From Labrys okinawensis (GTDB lineage: Bacteria > Pseudomonadota > Alphaproteobacteria > Rhizobiales > Labraceae): a DNA stretch of 64,000 bases. Numbering within the stretch: the first letter of the stretch is position 1; each line of letters starts with the position of its first letter. Both the position numbers and the translations under genes were made by a program. Below the pieces are notes generated by a model that made no database searches, was not told the origin of the DNA, and saw only the letters and a list, made by a program, of their open reading frames with translations. This document shows, in pieces, positions 51,044 through 59,688 of the stretch. Location of the stretch: assembly GCF_002982075.1 (NCBI RefSeq), contig NZ_PUEJ01000002.1, forward strand, positions 620,001-684,000. Direction: 5' to 3'.

Positions 51044-52090
51044 TCACGGCGCCGGGTTCATGTGCAGCTGGTGAATGGCGTCGATCCGCTCCTCCAGATC
51101 GGCCGGAATGGCGACGTCGATCGAGGCGATGGCGGTTTTGAGCTGCGCCATGGTGGTAGCCCCGATGATGGTGGCGGTCGTGAAGGGCCTGGTGTTGGCG
51201 AAGGCCAGCGCCATTTGTGCCGGATCGAGGCCCCGTTCGCGGGCGAGGTCGAGATAGGCGTTGAATGCGATGTCGGCGCCGGGCTTCTCGTAACGCTGCA
51301 GCCGGTTGAACAGGGCCTTGCGCGACCCGGCCGGCAGGGCGCCGTCGCGGTATTTGCCGGTGAGATAGCCCTGCGCCAGGGCGGAATAGGCCAGCAGGCC
51401 GAGCTGCTCGCGCATGGCGACCTCGGCCAGGGCGGTTTCGAAGGTGCGGTTGACCAGCGAATAGGCGTTCTGGATCGACTGCATGCGCGCCAGGCCGCGC
51501 GTCTCGCTTTCGGTGAGGAAGCGCATCGCACCCCAGGCGCTTTCGTTGGAGAGCCCGAGCCAGCGGACCTTGCCGGCCTTCACGAAGCCGTCGAGGATAT
51601 CGAGCTGTTCGCCGATCGAGGTGGTCTCGTCGGCCGGACTGACGCGGAAGGCGGTGGGATTGGAGCCCCAGGGCATCGAGCGCTCGGGCCAGTGGAGCTG
51701 GTAGAGGTCGATATAGTCGGTCTGAAGGCGCTTCAGGCTCTTGTCGAGCGCCTCGGTCATCTGGGCGCGATTGAGCCGGGTCGGTTCCCCGGCGTCCCGC
51801 AGCCAGACCGAGGTGCCGGCGCCGGCGACCTTGCTGGCGAGAATCACCTTGTCGCGGCTGCCGCGCGCCTTGAACCAGTTGCCGATGATGCGCTCGGTCG
51901 AACCCGCGGTCTCCGCGCGCGGCGGCACGGCATACATTTCGGCGGTGTCGAAGAAATTGACGCCCTGCTCGAGGGCATAATCCATCTGGGCGAAGCCATC
52001 GGCCTCGCTGTTCTGCTCGCCCCAGGTCATGGTGCCCAGGCAAATCACGGAGACGTCCTGGCCGGTGCGGCCGAGCTTATGAAATTTCAT
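51044..52090 (-). CDS. Aldo/keto reductase (Tas-like)
   Basis: 348-residue NADPH-dependent reductase. The catalytic tetrad is visible: Asp48, Tyr53 (DTAEMYAVP), a Lys in LASKVAG and His in YQLHWPERSM. Closest in layout to E. coli Tas and YajO. The ATG at 52090 begins MKFHKLGRTGQDVSVICLGTM; the longer open frame upstream has no homology. Next to it on the same strand is an AraC-type regulator gene 76 bp upstream. Confidence 0.9.
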   Translation of the reverse strand: MKFHKLGRTGQDVSVICLGTMTWGEQNSEADGFAQMDYALEQGVNFFDTAEMYAVPPRAETAGSTERIIGNWFKARGSRDKVILASKVAGAGTSVWLRDAGEPTRLNRAQMTEALDKSLKRLQTDYIDLYQLHWPERSMPWGSNPTAFRVSPADETTSIGEQLDILDGFVKAGKVRWLGLSNESAWGAMRFLTESETRGLARMQSIQNAYSLVNRTFETALAEVAMREQLGLLAYSALAQGYLTGKYRDGALPAGSRKALFNRLQRYEKPGADIAFNAYLDLARERGLDPAQMALAFANTRPFTTATIIGATTMAQLKTAIASIDVAIPADLEERIDAIHQLHMNPAP

Positions 52091-52166
52091 GAAAGCAATC
52101 CGGAAAAGGGGGAATGCCTGTTTGAAGCAAGGAAGGCGGGCTTGGCAAGTCCCCGGGAAGACACGC

Positions 52167-52940
52167 TCAGCGATAGAACTCACTCGGCGGCAGGCCGAAA
52201 TGCCGCCGAAACATCGCGGTGAAGGCGCTTTGGCTGGCATAGCCGCTGTCATAGGCGACATCGATGATTCGGGCGCCGGCGGCGAGGCGCTCCAGGGCAA
52301 AGAGCAGGCAGGCCTGCTGGCGCCATTGGCCGAAGGTGAGCCCCGTCTGGCTGGCGAAAAGCCGGTGAACCGTCTTGGGCGTGATGCCGAGCCGCCGGGC
52401 CCAGTCCTGCGCCGTCTCCTCGTTTTCCGGGTGGGCTATCAGGTGCCGGCAGATGGCGCGCAGGCGAAGATCTGTCGGCATCGGCAGATGAAGCGGCAGG
52501 ACGTCGAGAAGCTTGAGTTCGTCGAGCAGCAGCTGCATCAGCCTTTCGTCGCGGCCGCCGGGGGGATAATCGGGCGGAATGGCGACGGCCGCCACGATCA
52601 GTTCGCGCAGCAGCGGGGAGACGGCGATCACGCAATTGCCGGTGGGCAGGGTGGCGGACGCCGTGGGGTCGATGAAGACGGTGCGGATCTTCACGTCGCC
52701 GCACATGCGCACTTCGTGCTCCAGCCCGCCCGCCAGCCAAACCGCCCGGTTGGGCGGGACCACCCAGCTGCCGGCCTGGGAACGCACGATCATCACGCCT
52801 TGGATGGCATAGAGCAGCTGCGCACGCGGATGGGCATGCCAGCCGGTATCGGAGCCGTCGGGATAGTCGATCTCCATCGCCACGACGGCACGTCCGGTGT
52901 CGTGGAAAGCGAGGTGGCGGGTGGTGCGGTCGTCGCTCAT
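52167..52940 (-). CDS. AraC-family regulator with cupin sensor domain
   Basis: 257-residue regulator with an N-terminal cupin-type sensor (about 20-90, HAHPRAQLLYAIQGVM, then WVVPPNRAVWLAGG) and a C-terminal double HTH of AraC type (ARRLGITPKTVHRLFASQTGLTFGQW, then IDVAYDSGYASQSAFTAMFRRHFGLPPSEFYR). Divergent from an EamA exporter gene, 89 bp away, with an inverted repeat GTCTCA...TGAGAC between them. Similar AraC/exporter pairs (NimR/NimT-like) handle toxic small molecules. Confidence 0.92.
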   Translation of the reverse strand: MSDDRTTRHLAFHDTGRAVVAMEIDYPDGSDTGWHAHPRAQLLYAIQGVMIVRSQAGSWVVPPNRAVWLAGGLEHEVRMCGDVKIRTVFIDPTASATLPTGNCVIAVSPLLRELIVAAVAIPPDYPPGGRDERLMQLLLDELKLLDVLPLHLPMPTDLRLRAICRHLIAHPENEETAQDWARRLGITPKTVHRLFASQTGLTFGQWRQQACLLFALERLAAGARIIDVAYDSGYASQSAFTAMFRRHFGLPPSEFYR

Positions 52941-52979
52941 GTCTCAAACGCAATAGTCAATGTTAGATTAGCGTGAGAC
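52941..52979. promoter_or_regulatory. Inverted repeat in the AraC/EamA divergent promoter region
   Basis: Arms GTCTCA-a-ACGC and GCGT-GAGAC, about 39 bp apart end to end, around an AT-rich centre (TAGTCAATGTTAGATTA). It fills the gap and overlaps the AraC start region. Probably the binding site for the AraC-type regulator. Confidence 0.55.
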
Positions 52980-53029
52980 GGACGTGATGGAAACAGGCAG
53001 GGTCCGCCCCTCAACGTCACGGGTGTGCA

Positions 53030-53962
53030 ATGCCTTCCAAACCCTTCTCCTCCAAACCCCTAGCCTTGCTCTATCCCTTCCTTGCCATCGTCCTGTGGGC
53101 CGGCAACGTCATCGTCTCCAGGCTGTCGGCCCATGCGATCGGGCCGCAGGCCATCACCTTCTATCGCCTGGTGCTTGCCATCGGCCTGATGAGCCTCTTC
53201 GTCGGCCTGCCGGCCTGGCGCAACCGGGCCGTGCTGTGGCGCCATCTCGGCGAGTTCGCCGTGCTCGGCTTCCTGGCCATGTGCCTGTTCCAGAGCCTGT
53301 CCTATCTCGCCGCCGGCTCGACCACCGCGACCAACATGGCGGTGTTCACCGCGCTGTCGCCCCTGCTGACGGTGGCCTTGAGCGCCGCGATGCTGGGCGA
53401 GCGGCCGACCTTCGGCATGGTCGGCGGCGGCATCCTCTCGATCGTCGGCATCGTCTATCTCGTCAGTGCCGGCGATCTCGGCAGCCTCGTCCGGGACGGC
53501 GTGCATCCGGGCGATGCCCTGATGCTGCTGGCGGGCCTGGTCTATGCGCTCTATTCGGTGCTGCTGAAGCGCTGGAACCTGCCGGTGTCGGGCTGGCAGT
53601 CGACCTATATGCAGGCGCTGTGCTCGCTGGCGGTGATGTTCCCGGCCTTGCTGGCGACGCCGGCGCCGCTCAGGGCTCTCAACCCGGAAACCCTGCCGCT
53701 GATCGCCTATGCCGGCTGCGCCGCCTCGGTGGTGCTGCCGGTCCTGTGGATCCGCGGCGTCGAACAGCTCGGCCCCAGCCGCTGCGCCATCTTCCTCAAC
53801 CTGCTGCCGGTGTTCACAGCGCTCGCCGCCATCGTCATGCTGGGCGAGCCGATCCGCTCCCACCACGTCATCGGCGGCGGGCTGGTGCTGACCGGGGTGA
53901 TCGCGGCGCAACTGCTGAAGCGGCCGTTGGGGCGGCGGGCTGTCGCCGCGGAGGAGGGGTAG
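53030..53962 (+). CDS. EamA-family (DMT) transporter
   Basis: 310-residue membrane protein with ten hydrophobic helices in two EamA repeats (about 12-145 and 155-295). Divergent from an AraC-type regulator, so it is probably an exporter induced by its substrate or a structural mimic. Start at ATG 53030. The C-terminal tail is basic, then acidic. Substrate unknown. Confidence 0.88.
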   Translation: MPSKPFSSKPLALLYPFLAIVLWAGNVIVSRLSAHAIGPQAITFYRLVLAIGLMSLFVGLPAWRNRAVLWRHLGEFAVLGFLAMCLFQSLSYLAAGSTTATNMAVFTALSPLLTVALSAAMLGERPTFGMVGGGILSIVGIVYLVSAGDLGSLVRDGVHPGDALMLLAGLVYALYSVLLKRWNLPVSGWQSTYMQALCSLAVMFPALLATPAPLRALNPETLPLIAYAGCAASVVLPVLWIRGVEQLGPSRCAIFLNLLPVFTALAAIVMLGEPIRSHHVIGGGLVLTGVIAAQLLKRPLGRRAVAAEEG

Positions 53963-53976
53963 CCGCCCTGGAATCG

Positions 53977-54261
53977 CTACGATTTGAGCGGCCATTGCTG
54001 CCGCGTGTGAAGCACGCGGAGCAGGTCGACATAGTCGCCCCGCAAGCGATAGAGGATCAGGTAGCTTGTACCGCTGACCGTCAGCTCGCGCGTCCCGGCG
54101 ACGCGCCCGGGCCGCCCCTGCTTCGGCAGGGCGGCGAGACTCTCGGCGCGTTCGCGAAGGCGAGAGACGAGCTTGGCGGCGTCATGTTCGCTATGCGGTT
54201 TGTGCCAGGCGTGGATATGTTCGATGTCTGAAAGAGCTGGCGTCGTCCATCGTACCTGCAT
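53977..54261 (-). CDS. ParE/RelE-family toxin
   Basis: 94-residue toxin of the ParE/RelE superfamily: MQVRWTTPALSDIEHIHAW opens the usual helical hairpin, and GRPGRVAGTRELTVSGTSYLILYRLRGDYVDLLRVLHTRQQWP is the conserved core with its C-terminal Arg and His. ParE-like members poison gyrase; RelE-like ones cleave mRNA at the ribosome. Translationally coupled (one-base overlap) to the antitoxin gene upstream. Confidence 0.9.
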   Translation of the reverse strand: MQVRWTTPALSDIEHIHAWHKPHSEHDAAKLVSRLRERAESLAALPKQGRPGRVAGTRELTVSGTSYLILYRLRGDYVDLLRVLHTRQQWPLKS

Positions 54262-54722
54262 CAGCTACCCAGCATGCGGGCAAAGCGCCTGGCGACTTCG
54301 TCTTCCGGTACGAAGTCGCTGCGATCCGCAGCTTCGATGCCTTCCTGCGCCATGGCGCGGAACCAGGCGTCATAGGCCGCCGCCTCATGCTGCTTGCGCA
54401 GGCGTTCGGCGCTGTCGGGGCGCTTGCGTTCGATGGCGTCGGGCTGATGATCGGTACTGTCGACCTCGAAACGCGACAGGCCGAGCTCTTCGCTGACATA
54501 GGAAGCGGCCGTGTTGAGATTGCGCCATAACCGTGCCTTGCGCGCGCGCTGTGCCGCCACGGCGCGCTCGGTATCGCCATAGCGCACGAGCACGGCCCAG
54601 CCGCCAGGTTGGCCGAGGATAGTCGCGCCGCGCAAGGCCCGTGCTTCCACCAGGCCACGGATCGTTCGGCCGTCGACAATCTCGGGGGCGTTGCGAATTT
54701 GCGGCATAGAGTGCCAGTTCAT
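54261..54722 (-). CDS. Long antitoxin partner of the ParE-like toxin
   Basis: 153-residue antitoxin, unusually long for a ParD/RelB partner. The N-terminal ~85 residues (SMPQIRNAPEIVDGRTIRGLVEARALRGATILGQPGGWAVLVRYGDTE is the start of this region) form a small alpha/beta domain. The C-terminal ~70 residues (AAAYDAWFRAMAQEGIEAADRS then FVPEDEVARRFARML) resemble the toxin-neutralising half of ParD/StbD-type antitoxins. Its stop overlaps the toxin start by one base. Upstream, 54723-54764 is AT-rich with palindromic TAATATTA, the likely operator and promoter. Confidence 0.75.
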   Translation of the reverse strand: MNWHSMPQIRNAPEIVDGRTIRGLVEARALRGATILGQPGGWAVLVRYGDTERAVAAQRARKARLWRNLNTAASYVSEELGLSRFEVDSTDHQPDAIERKRPDSAERLRKQHEAAAYDAWFRAMAQEGIEAADRSDFVPEDEVARRFARMLGS

Positions 54723-54911
54723 TCAATAATATTACGCAACTTTATCTAATAATCCCTCATCTGTCGAGCAGCGGTGGAGCCCGGCAGCCAAGACCGCCGA
54801 GCGGCTTTCAATAAGACTGAACGTCTTGAAGGCGAGATCCCCGCCCACGCCGTGTTCGGCGCGAACGTGCTGAGTCGAAGGCCAGAAGAGCAAGGCAGCC
54901 GACCGATTTTC

Positions 54912-56213
54912 TCATACGCTCACCGCCTGCACCCCGCGCCCTTCCTCGCCGAACACCTTCAGGTAGCGATCGATCGCCTCCTTGCCGCCGGTGGCCTTGG
55001 CGAGGTTGTCCGAAAGCTTCACCGCCGGCTTGCCGTTGACCGAGGTGATCTTGCACACCAGCGAGATCGGATCGAGCAGCGGGATCGGATGCGAGCCGCA
55101 GCCGCGGAAGTCGTTGGTGAGATTGGTGCCCCAGCCATAGGAGGGGCGCATGCGGCCGTTGAAATTCCGATGGGCGGTCTCGATCGAATCGATGTCGAGG
55201 CCGTCGGAGAAGATGATCAGCTTCTTGGCGGGATCGCGGCCTCGCGCCTTGTACCAGGCGATGATCTCTTCGCCGGCCTGCTGGATCGGCTTGGAATCGG
55301 GGCGCATGCCGGTCCAGTCGGCCACCCAGTCCGGGGCGCGCGCCAGGAAGGCGGCGGTGCCGAAGGTGTCGGGCAGCACGATCAGCAGATTGCCGTCATA
55401 GAAGTCGCGCCACATCTCCAGCACCTTGTAGGGCGACTCGCGCAGGCAACCGTCCTCCTCGCACAGCGCCGCATAGACCATGGGCAGCTCATGGGCATTG
55501 GTGCCGATCGATTCCAGATCGTTGTTCATGGCGAGCAGCACGTTGGAGGTGCCGACGAAGGCGTTGCCCAACCCCTCCTTCATCGCCTCCACGCACCAGC
55601 TCTGCCATAGGAAGGAATGGCGCCGCCTGGTGCCGAAATCGGAAATCCTCAGGCCGTCCAGCTTCTTCAATCGCTCGATCTTATCCCACAGCTTGGCCTT
55701 GGCGCGGGCATAGAGGATGTCGAGCTCGAAGCGGCCCATGGAGCGGGTGGCGGCCCGCGATTTCAGCTCGTTGATGATGGCGAGGGCCGGCACCTCCCAC
55801 ATGGTGGCCTGGCTCCAGGGCGCGTCGAATTCGAGCACATAGTCGCCGTTCTCGATGCGCAGATCATACTCCGGCAGGCTGAAATCGGCGAGCCAGTCGA
55901 GGAATTCGGGCCGGAAGATCTGCTGCTTGCCATAGAAGGTATTGCCGCGCAGCCAGATCAGCTCGCGCTTGCCGAAGCGCAGCGTTCGGGCATGGTCGAG
56001 CTGGTCGCGCAGTTCCTTCTCGTCGATCACCGCGGCGAGATTGATCGACTTGGTGCGGTTGATCACGGTGAAGGTGGTGCGCACATTCTCATGCCGGGCA
56101 TGGATGGGCTGCAGCATCAGGAGCTTGTAGAAGTCCGTGTCCAGGAGGCTGCGGACGATCGGATCGAGCTTCCAGGTCCGATCATACACCCTCTTGGCAA
56201 TATCGATATTCAT
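54912..56213 (-). CDS. pncB: Nicotinate phosphoribosyltransferase
   Basis: 433-residue enzyme of the NAD salvage pathway, converting nicotinate and PRPP to nicotinate mononucleotide. Conserved PncB segments: [13 protein letters not shown] near the start, [13 protein letters not shown] around 195, and the PRPP-binding-type FSDGLDIDS near 330. The start [15 protein letters not shown] is normal. The 190-bp gap before it (minus strand) toward the TA module shows no gene; a palindromic repeat lies upstream at 56302. Confidence 0.95.
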   Translation of the reverse strand: MNIDIAKRVYDRTWKLDPIVRSLLDTDFYKLLMLQPIHARHENVRTTFTVINRTKSINLAAVIDEKELRDQLDHARTLRFGKRELIWLRGNTFYGKQQIFRPEFLDWLADFSLPEYDLRIENGDYVLEFDAPWSQATMWEVPALAIINELKSRAATRSMGRFELDILYARAKAKLWDKIERLKKLDGLRISDFGTRRRHSFLWQSWCVEAMKEGLGNAFVGTSNVLLAMNNDLESIGTNAHELPMVYAALCEEDGCLRESPYKVLEMWRDFYDGNLLIVLPDTFGTAAFLARAPDWVADWTGMRPDSKPIQQAGEEIIAWYKARGRDPAKKLIIFSDGLDIDSIETAHRNFNGRMRPSYGWGTNLTNDFRGCGSHPIPLLDPISLVCKITSVNGKPAVKLSDNLAKATGGKEAIDRYLKVFGEEGRGVQAVSV

Positions 56214-56301
56214 GTACGCGCCCCAAAGCCGCCAAAGCCGGCGAAAGAGCGGACCATGCGTGGATTGCGGGGTAAGATCAAGATGCTGGGAGCGCGGACA
56301 T

Positions 56302-56451
56302 TTTATCCTCCCCTGGAGTGGGAGGGGCGAGGCAGAGCCTCGGGGTGGGGTGATTTCTTTATAAAAATGAAAGTCGCTATCATCACGGTCTGCATATTCT
56401 CACCCCACCCCGGCCCTGCGGACCGACCCTCCCCCTCCAGGGGAGGGTAAA
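56302..56451. repeat. TTATCCTCCCCTGG...CCAGGGGAGGGTAA palindromic repeat
   Basis: Long imperfect inverted repeat; left TTATCCTCCCCTGGAGTGGG and GGGTGGGGTG, right CACCCCACCC and CCAGGGGAGGGTAA. It fills the gap between divergent pncB and the aminotransferase gene. The sequence GGGAGCGCGGACA just before it (56288) is a half-copy of the 18496 repeat. Confidence 0.8.
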
Positions 56452-56546
56452 GATGTCACGCTTGACGCCCGGCGATCCGACCTCCCATAAATCCTGCCAA
56501 ACAATGCGCCGGAGCTCGGTGCTCGATACCGGGAATGGAGACGGCA

Positions 56547-57887
56547 ATGGCGGGCGACGTCGCGGAATCGACCTCGGTAGCGGCGGCGGGCTTGCCGAAG
56601 ATCGCCTGGGGCAAGGGCCTCGTGCTCACCGATGTCGACGGCAAGCACTATCTCGACGGTTCGGGCGGCCCCGCTGTCTATTGTCTCGGCCATGGCAATG
56701 AGGAGGTCAACCAGGCGATCAAGGACCAGCTCGACCGCATCGCCCATGGCTATCGCTACAATTTCACCTCCGACCCCCTGGAGGAACTGACTGAGCGCGT
56801 CGGCCGGCTCTGCGGTGGTACGCTCAGGCAGATGGTGTTCGTCTCCGGCGGTTCGGAGGCGGTCGAATCAGCCCTGAAGCTCGCCTTGCAATATTTCGCG
56901 GCCCGTGGCGAGATGAGCCGGCGGCGCTTCATTTCGCGCGAACGCTCGTGGCACGGCAACACGCTGGGCGCGCTGGCGCTTTCGGGTTTCCGCGAGCGCC
57001 GCCTCTCCTTCGAGGGCGCACTCGTCGATGTGCCGCGCCTATCTCCCGCCAACATCTATCGCCCGCCCGCCGGTGTGGCGCCGGAAGATGTCGGGGCGGC
57101 CTGCGCCCAAGAACTCGAAGACAAGATCCTGGAACTCGGCCCCGACAAGGTCGCCGCCTTCGTGTTCGAGCCGGTGGTGGGCGCGGCCGGCGGGGTGGTG
57201 CCGGCGCCGCCGGGCTATGCCAGGAAGGTGCGCGAGATCTGCGACCGCCATGGCGTTTTGATGATCGCCGACGAGGTGATGTGCGGGGCCGGGCGCTGCG
57301 GCACCTGGCGGGCGCTCGAGCATGACGGCGTCTTTCCCGACATCATGACGGTGGCCAAGGGTTTGGGCGGGGGCTATCTGCCGCTGGGGGCGGCCGTCTA
57401 TTCCGACAGGGTGGCCGAGCCGATCAACGCGGTCGACGGCGGGCCGCAAACCGGACACACCTTCACCGGCCATACCACCGCCTGCGCGGCCGGGGTCGCC
57501 GTGCAGCGCATCGTCGAGCGCGAGGGGCTGGTTCAGCGCGTCGCGGTGAAGGGCGAGGAGTTCAAGCGCACTTTGGCCGATGCCCTCCATGGCATTCCCT
57601 ATGTCGGCGACATCCGGGGGCGCGGCTTCTTCACCGGCATCGAGATCGTTGCCGATCGCGACAGCAAGGAACCTTTCCCGGCCGAGAAGGCGCTGTTCCT
57701 CAAGATCCGCGCGCGGGCCTTTGCCAATGGGCTGATCTGCTACCCTTCCGGCGGCAATGTCGACGGCATCAAGGGCGATACCGTGATCCTGGCGCCCCCC
57801 TACAACGCCACTGACGGCGAACTGAGCGAGATTGCCGGGCGCTTTGCCGTCTCCCTGCGGCAGGCGCTGGCGGATATCGGAGCGTAG
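56547..57887 (+). CDS. Class III (omega) aminotransferase
   Basis: 446-residue PLP enzyme of fold type I, aspartate aminotransferase family class III. PLP-binding Lys in TVAKGLGGGYLPLGA near residue 275, conserved FVSGGSEAVESALKLA, and the acid motif ADEVMCGAGRCG. Substrates may be omega-amino acids, diamines or amine acceptors. Start ATG at 56547 is preferred because GGAG sits six bases before it; the ATG at 56535 has no usable ribosome site. It is followed, after a palindromic repeat, by a BKACE gene and an acetyltransferase. Confidence 0.88.
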   Translation: MAGDVAESTSVAAAGLPKIAWGKGLVLTDVDGKHYLDGSGGPAVYCLGHGNEEVNQAIKDQLDRIAHGYRYNFTSDPLEELTERVGRLCGGTLRQMVFVSGGSEAVESALKLALQYFAARGEMSRRRFISRERSWHGNTLGALALSGFRERRLSFEGALVDVPRLSPANIYRPPAGVAPEDVGAACAQELEDKILELGPDKVAAFVFEPVVGAAGGVVPAPPGYARKVREICDRHGVLMIADEVMCGAGRCGTWRALEHDGVFPDIMTVAKGLGGGYLPLGAAVYSDRVAEPINAVDGGPQTGHTFTGHTTACAAGVAVQRIVEREGLVQRVAVKGEEFKRTLADALHGIPYVGDIRGRGFFTGIEIVADRDSKEPFPAEKALFLKIRARAFANGLICYPSGGNVDGIKGDTVILAPPYNATDGELSEIAGRFAVSLRQALADIGA

Positions 57888-57898
57888 CGGTGCGGTTT

Positions 57899-57986
57899 CG
57901 TCATTGCGGGCGTCGCGCAGCAATTCAGAGATTAGAGAGCGCGATGCTCCGGTCTCCGGGATTGCTGCGCGACGCTCGTAATGACG
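57899..57986. repeat. GTCATTGCGAGCG-type palindromic repeat, copy 3
   Basis: CGTCATTGCGGGCGTCGCGC and AGCAATT on the left, GATTGCTGCGCGACGCTCGTAATGACG on the right. It lies between the aminotransferase and the BKACE gene, in the same transcription direction. Confidence 0.8.
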
Positions 57987-58040
57987 GATAAGTCGATTTC
58001 GATGCATGTTGATACCAAAACACTCACCATAGGAGCCGCC

Positions 58041-58952
58041 ATGGCCAACAAAGTCATCATTTCCTGCGCGATCACCGGCTCGATCCATACGCCCTCCATG
58101 TCGCCGCATCTGCCGGTGACGCCGGACGAGATCGCCGCCTCGGCCATCGGGGCGGCGGAAGCCGGGGCGGCCGTTCTGCATCTGCATGCGCGCGATCCCA
58201 AGACGGGGGCGCCGACGCCCGACGTGACCGTCTTCGAGCAATTCGTGCCCCGCATCCGCGAGGCCACCAACGCCATTATCAACATCACCACCGGCGGCTC
58301 CGCCCGCATGAGCATCGAGGAACGCCTGAAAGGGCCGGCGAGCCTTCAGCCGGAAATGTGCTCGCTCAATCTCGGCACCATGAATTTCGGGCTCTATCCG
58401 ATGCTGGACCGGCCGCGGGAATGGAAGCACGATTGGGAAGTCCCCTATCTGGAGGCGACGCGCGGCGGCATGTTCAAGAACACGCTGGCCGATATCGAGC
58501 ACATCCTCACCACCATGGGCCCGCTCGGCACGCGCTTCGAGTTCGAATGCTATGATATCGGCCATCTCTATACGCTCGCCCATTTCCTCGACCGCAAGCT
58601 GGTGACGCCGCCGCTCTTCGTGCAGACCGTACTCGGCATTCTCGGCGGCATCGGCGCCAATCCCGACAGCGTGGTCGACATGCGCCGCACGGCCGACAAG
58701 TTGTTCGGCAAGGACTATCAGTGGTCGATGCTGGCGGCCGGCCGCAACCAGATGCCGCTCGGGACCATGGCGGCGGTGATGGGCGGCCATGTCCGCGTCG
58801 GGCTGGAAGACAATCTGTGGATCGGCAAGGGCGAGCTCTCCACCTCCAATGCCCAGCAGGTCACCAAGATCCGCACCATCCTGGAGGAACTGGGCCTGGC
58901 CATCGCCACCCCGGACGAGGCGCGTGCCATCATCGGCGTCCGGCCGCGCTGA
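58041..58952 (+). CDS. BKACE-family protein (beta-keto acid cleavage enzyme)
   Basis: 303-residue TIM-barrel protein of the DUF849/BKACE family. The zinc ligands VLHLHARDP near residues 48-52 and the Glu/Asp positions of the barrel are visible, and the opening KVIISCAITGSIHTPSMSPHLPVTPDEI is typical. Members cleave a beta-keto acid together with acetyl-CoA, giving acetoacetate and a CoA ester; each subgroup has its own substrate (for example 5-amino-3-oxohexanoate or dehydrocarnitine). The nearby aminotransferase could supply or consume the keto acid. AGGAG precedes ATG 58041. Confidence 0.9.
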   Translation: MANKVIISCAITGSIHTPSMSPHLPVTPDEIAASAIGAAEAGAAVLHLHARDPKTGAPTPDVTVFEQFVPRIREATNAIINITTGGSARMSIEERLKGPASLQPEMCSLNLGTMNFGLYPMLDRPREWKHDWEVPYLEATRGGMFKNTLADIEHILTTMGPLGTRFEFECYDIGHLYTLAHFLDRKLVTPPLFVQTVLGILGGIGANPDSVVDMRRTADKLFGKDYQWSMLAAGRNQMPLGTMAAVMGGHVRVGLEDNLWIGKGELSTSNAQQVTKIRTILEELGLAIATPDEARAIIGVRPR

Positions 58953-59431
58953 TGCTGATCCGCTCCGCCGCGCCGGGGGATTGCGATGCCGTCGCGGCGA
59001 TGGTGGGCGAGCTTGCCGCCTTGTTCGGCGTGACGGCCGGCACGACGGGTGACATCCTGCGCGCCGAGGCCTTCGGGGAGGCGCCGCGCATCGGCATCGT
59101 CGTGGCCGAGGCGACCGAAGGCGGCCTGGCCGGCTATCTCGTCCACCAGGACAGCTTCTCGACCTGGCGCGGCGCCAATGGCGTTTTCGTGGTCGATCTT
59201 TATGTCGCGCCGCCATGGCGCAATGATCGCATCGGCATCCGCCTGCTGGCGGAGGCGGCCCGCCGCGGGCGTCGGCGCGGCGCCCGCTTCATGCGCCTCG
59301 ACCTCGATGCCGGGAACGAGGCGGGACTGCGCTTCTACCGGCGGCACGGCTTCCGCACCCTCGACCATGATCGCTTCCTGGTGCTGGACGAGCCGGGTTT
59401 CATCGACCTGGCCGAGACGAGCGGAGCGTGA
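58952..59431 (+). CDS. GNAT-family N-acetyltransferase
   Basis: 159-residue GNAT acetyltransferase. The acetyl-CoA-binding pyrophosphate loop R/Q-x-x-G-x-G/A is seen as RNDRIGIRLLAEA after VVDLYVAPPW, and the C-terminal strand is HGFRTLDHDRFLVLDE. It overlaps the BKACE gene by one base (TGATG), so the products are likely coexpressed. Substrate may be the product amine or amino acid of the pathway. Confidence 0.85.
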   Translation: MLIRSAAPGDCDAVAAMVGELAALFGVTAGTTGDILRAEAFGEAPRIGIVVAEATEGGLAGYLVHQDSFSTWRGANGVFVVDLYVAPPWRNDRIGIRLLAEAARRGRRRGARFMRLDLDAGNEAGLRFYRRHGFRTLDHDRFLVLDEPGFIDLAETSGA

Positions 59432-59578
59432 GCAATTCCGGGATTTCCGGTCTGCACGACCAGCCCCCATTTCCTCGAGATTTTCGAGTTGAGGGCCTCG
59501 GGGAATGATTTTGGTACCTAAAGAGGGCTATGCGCCATAATGCCGCCCGCAAATTCTTCCATCAGGCCGCAACAGCCT

Positions 59579-59679
59579 CTAGAGCAGAGCGTAAACAGTG
59601 AAACGTTCTTTGCTCCGATCCCTCGTTCGATGCGTGTTTGCGCGTCTTGATCATTCCACCGAAGCGTAAATCGCTCTAG
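59579..59679. repeat. CTAGAGC...GCTCTAG dispersed element upstream of the MscS-type gene
   Basis: About 100-bp segment bounded by CTAGAGC and GCTCTAG, with inner GAGCGTAAAC / GAAGCGTAAATC and the core GTCTTGATCATTC. Elements of this layout occur in many copies in Hyphomicrobiales genomes. Non-coding; it ends 10 bp before the gene start. Confidence 0.6.
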
Positions 59680-59688
59680 TTTCGCGCC

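Noticed and set aside
54808..55056. Short minus-strand frame overlapping the end of pncB
   Set aside because: It is out of frame with pncB, arginine-rich, without ribosome site or domain.
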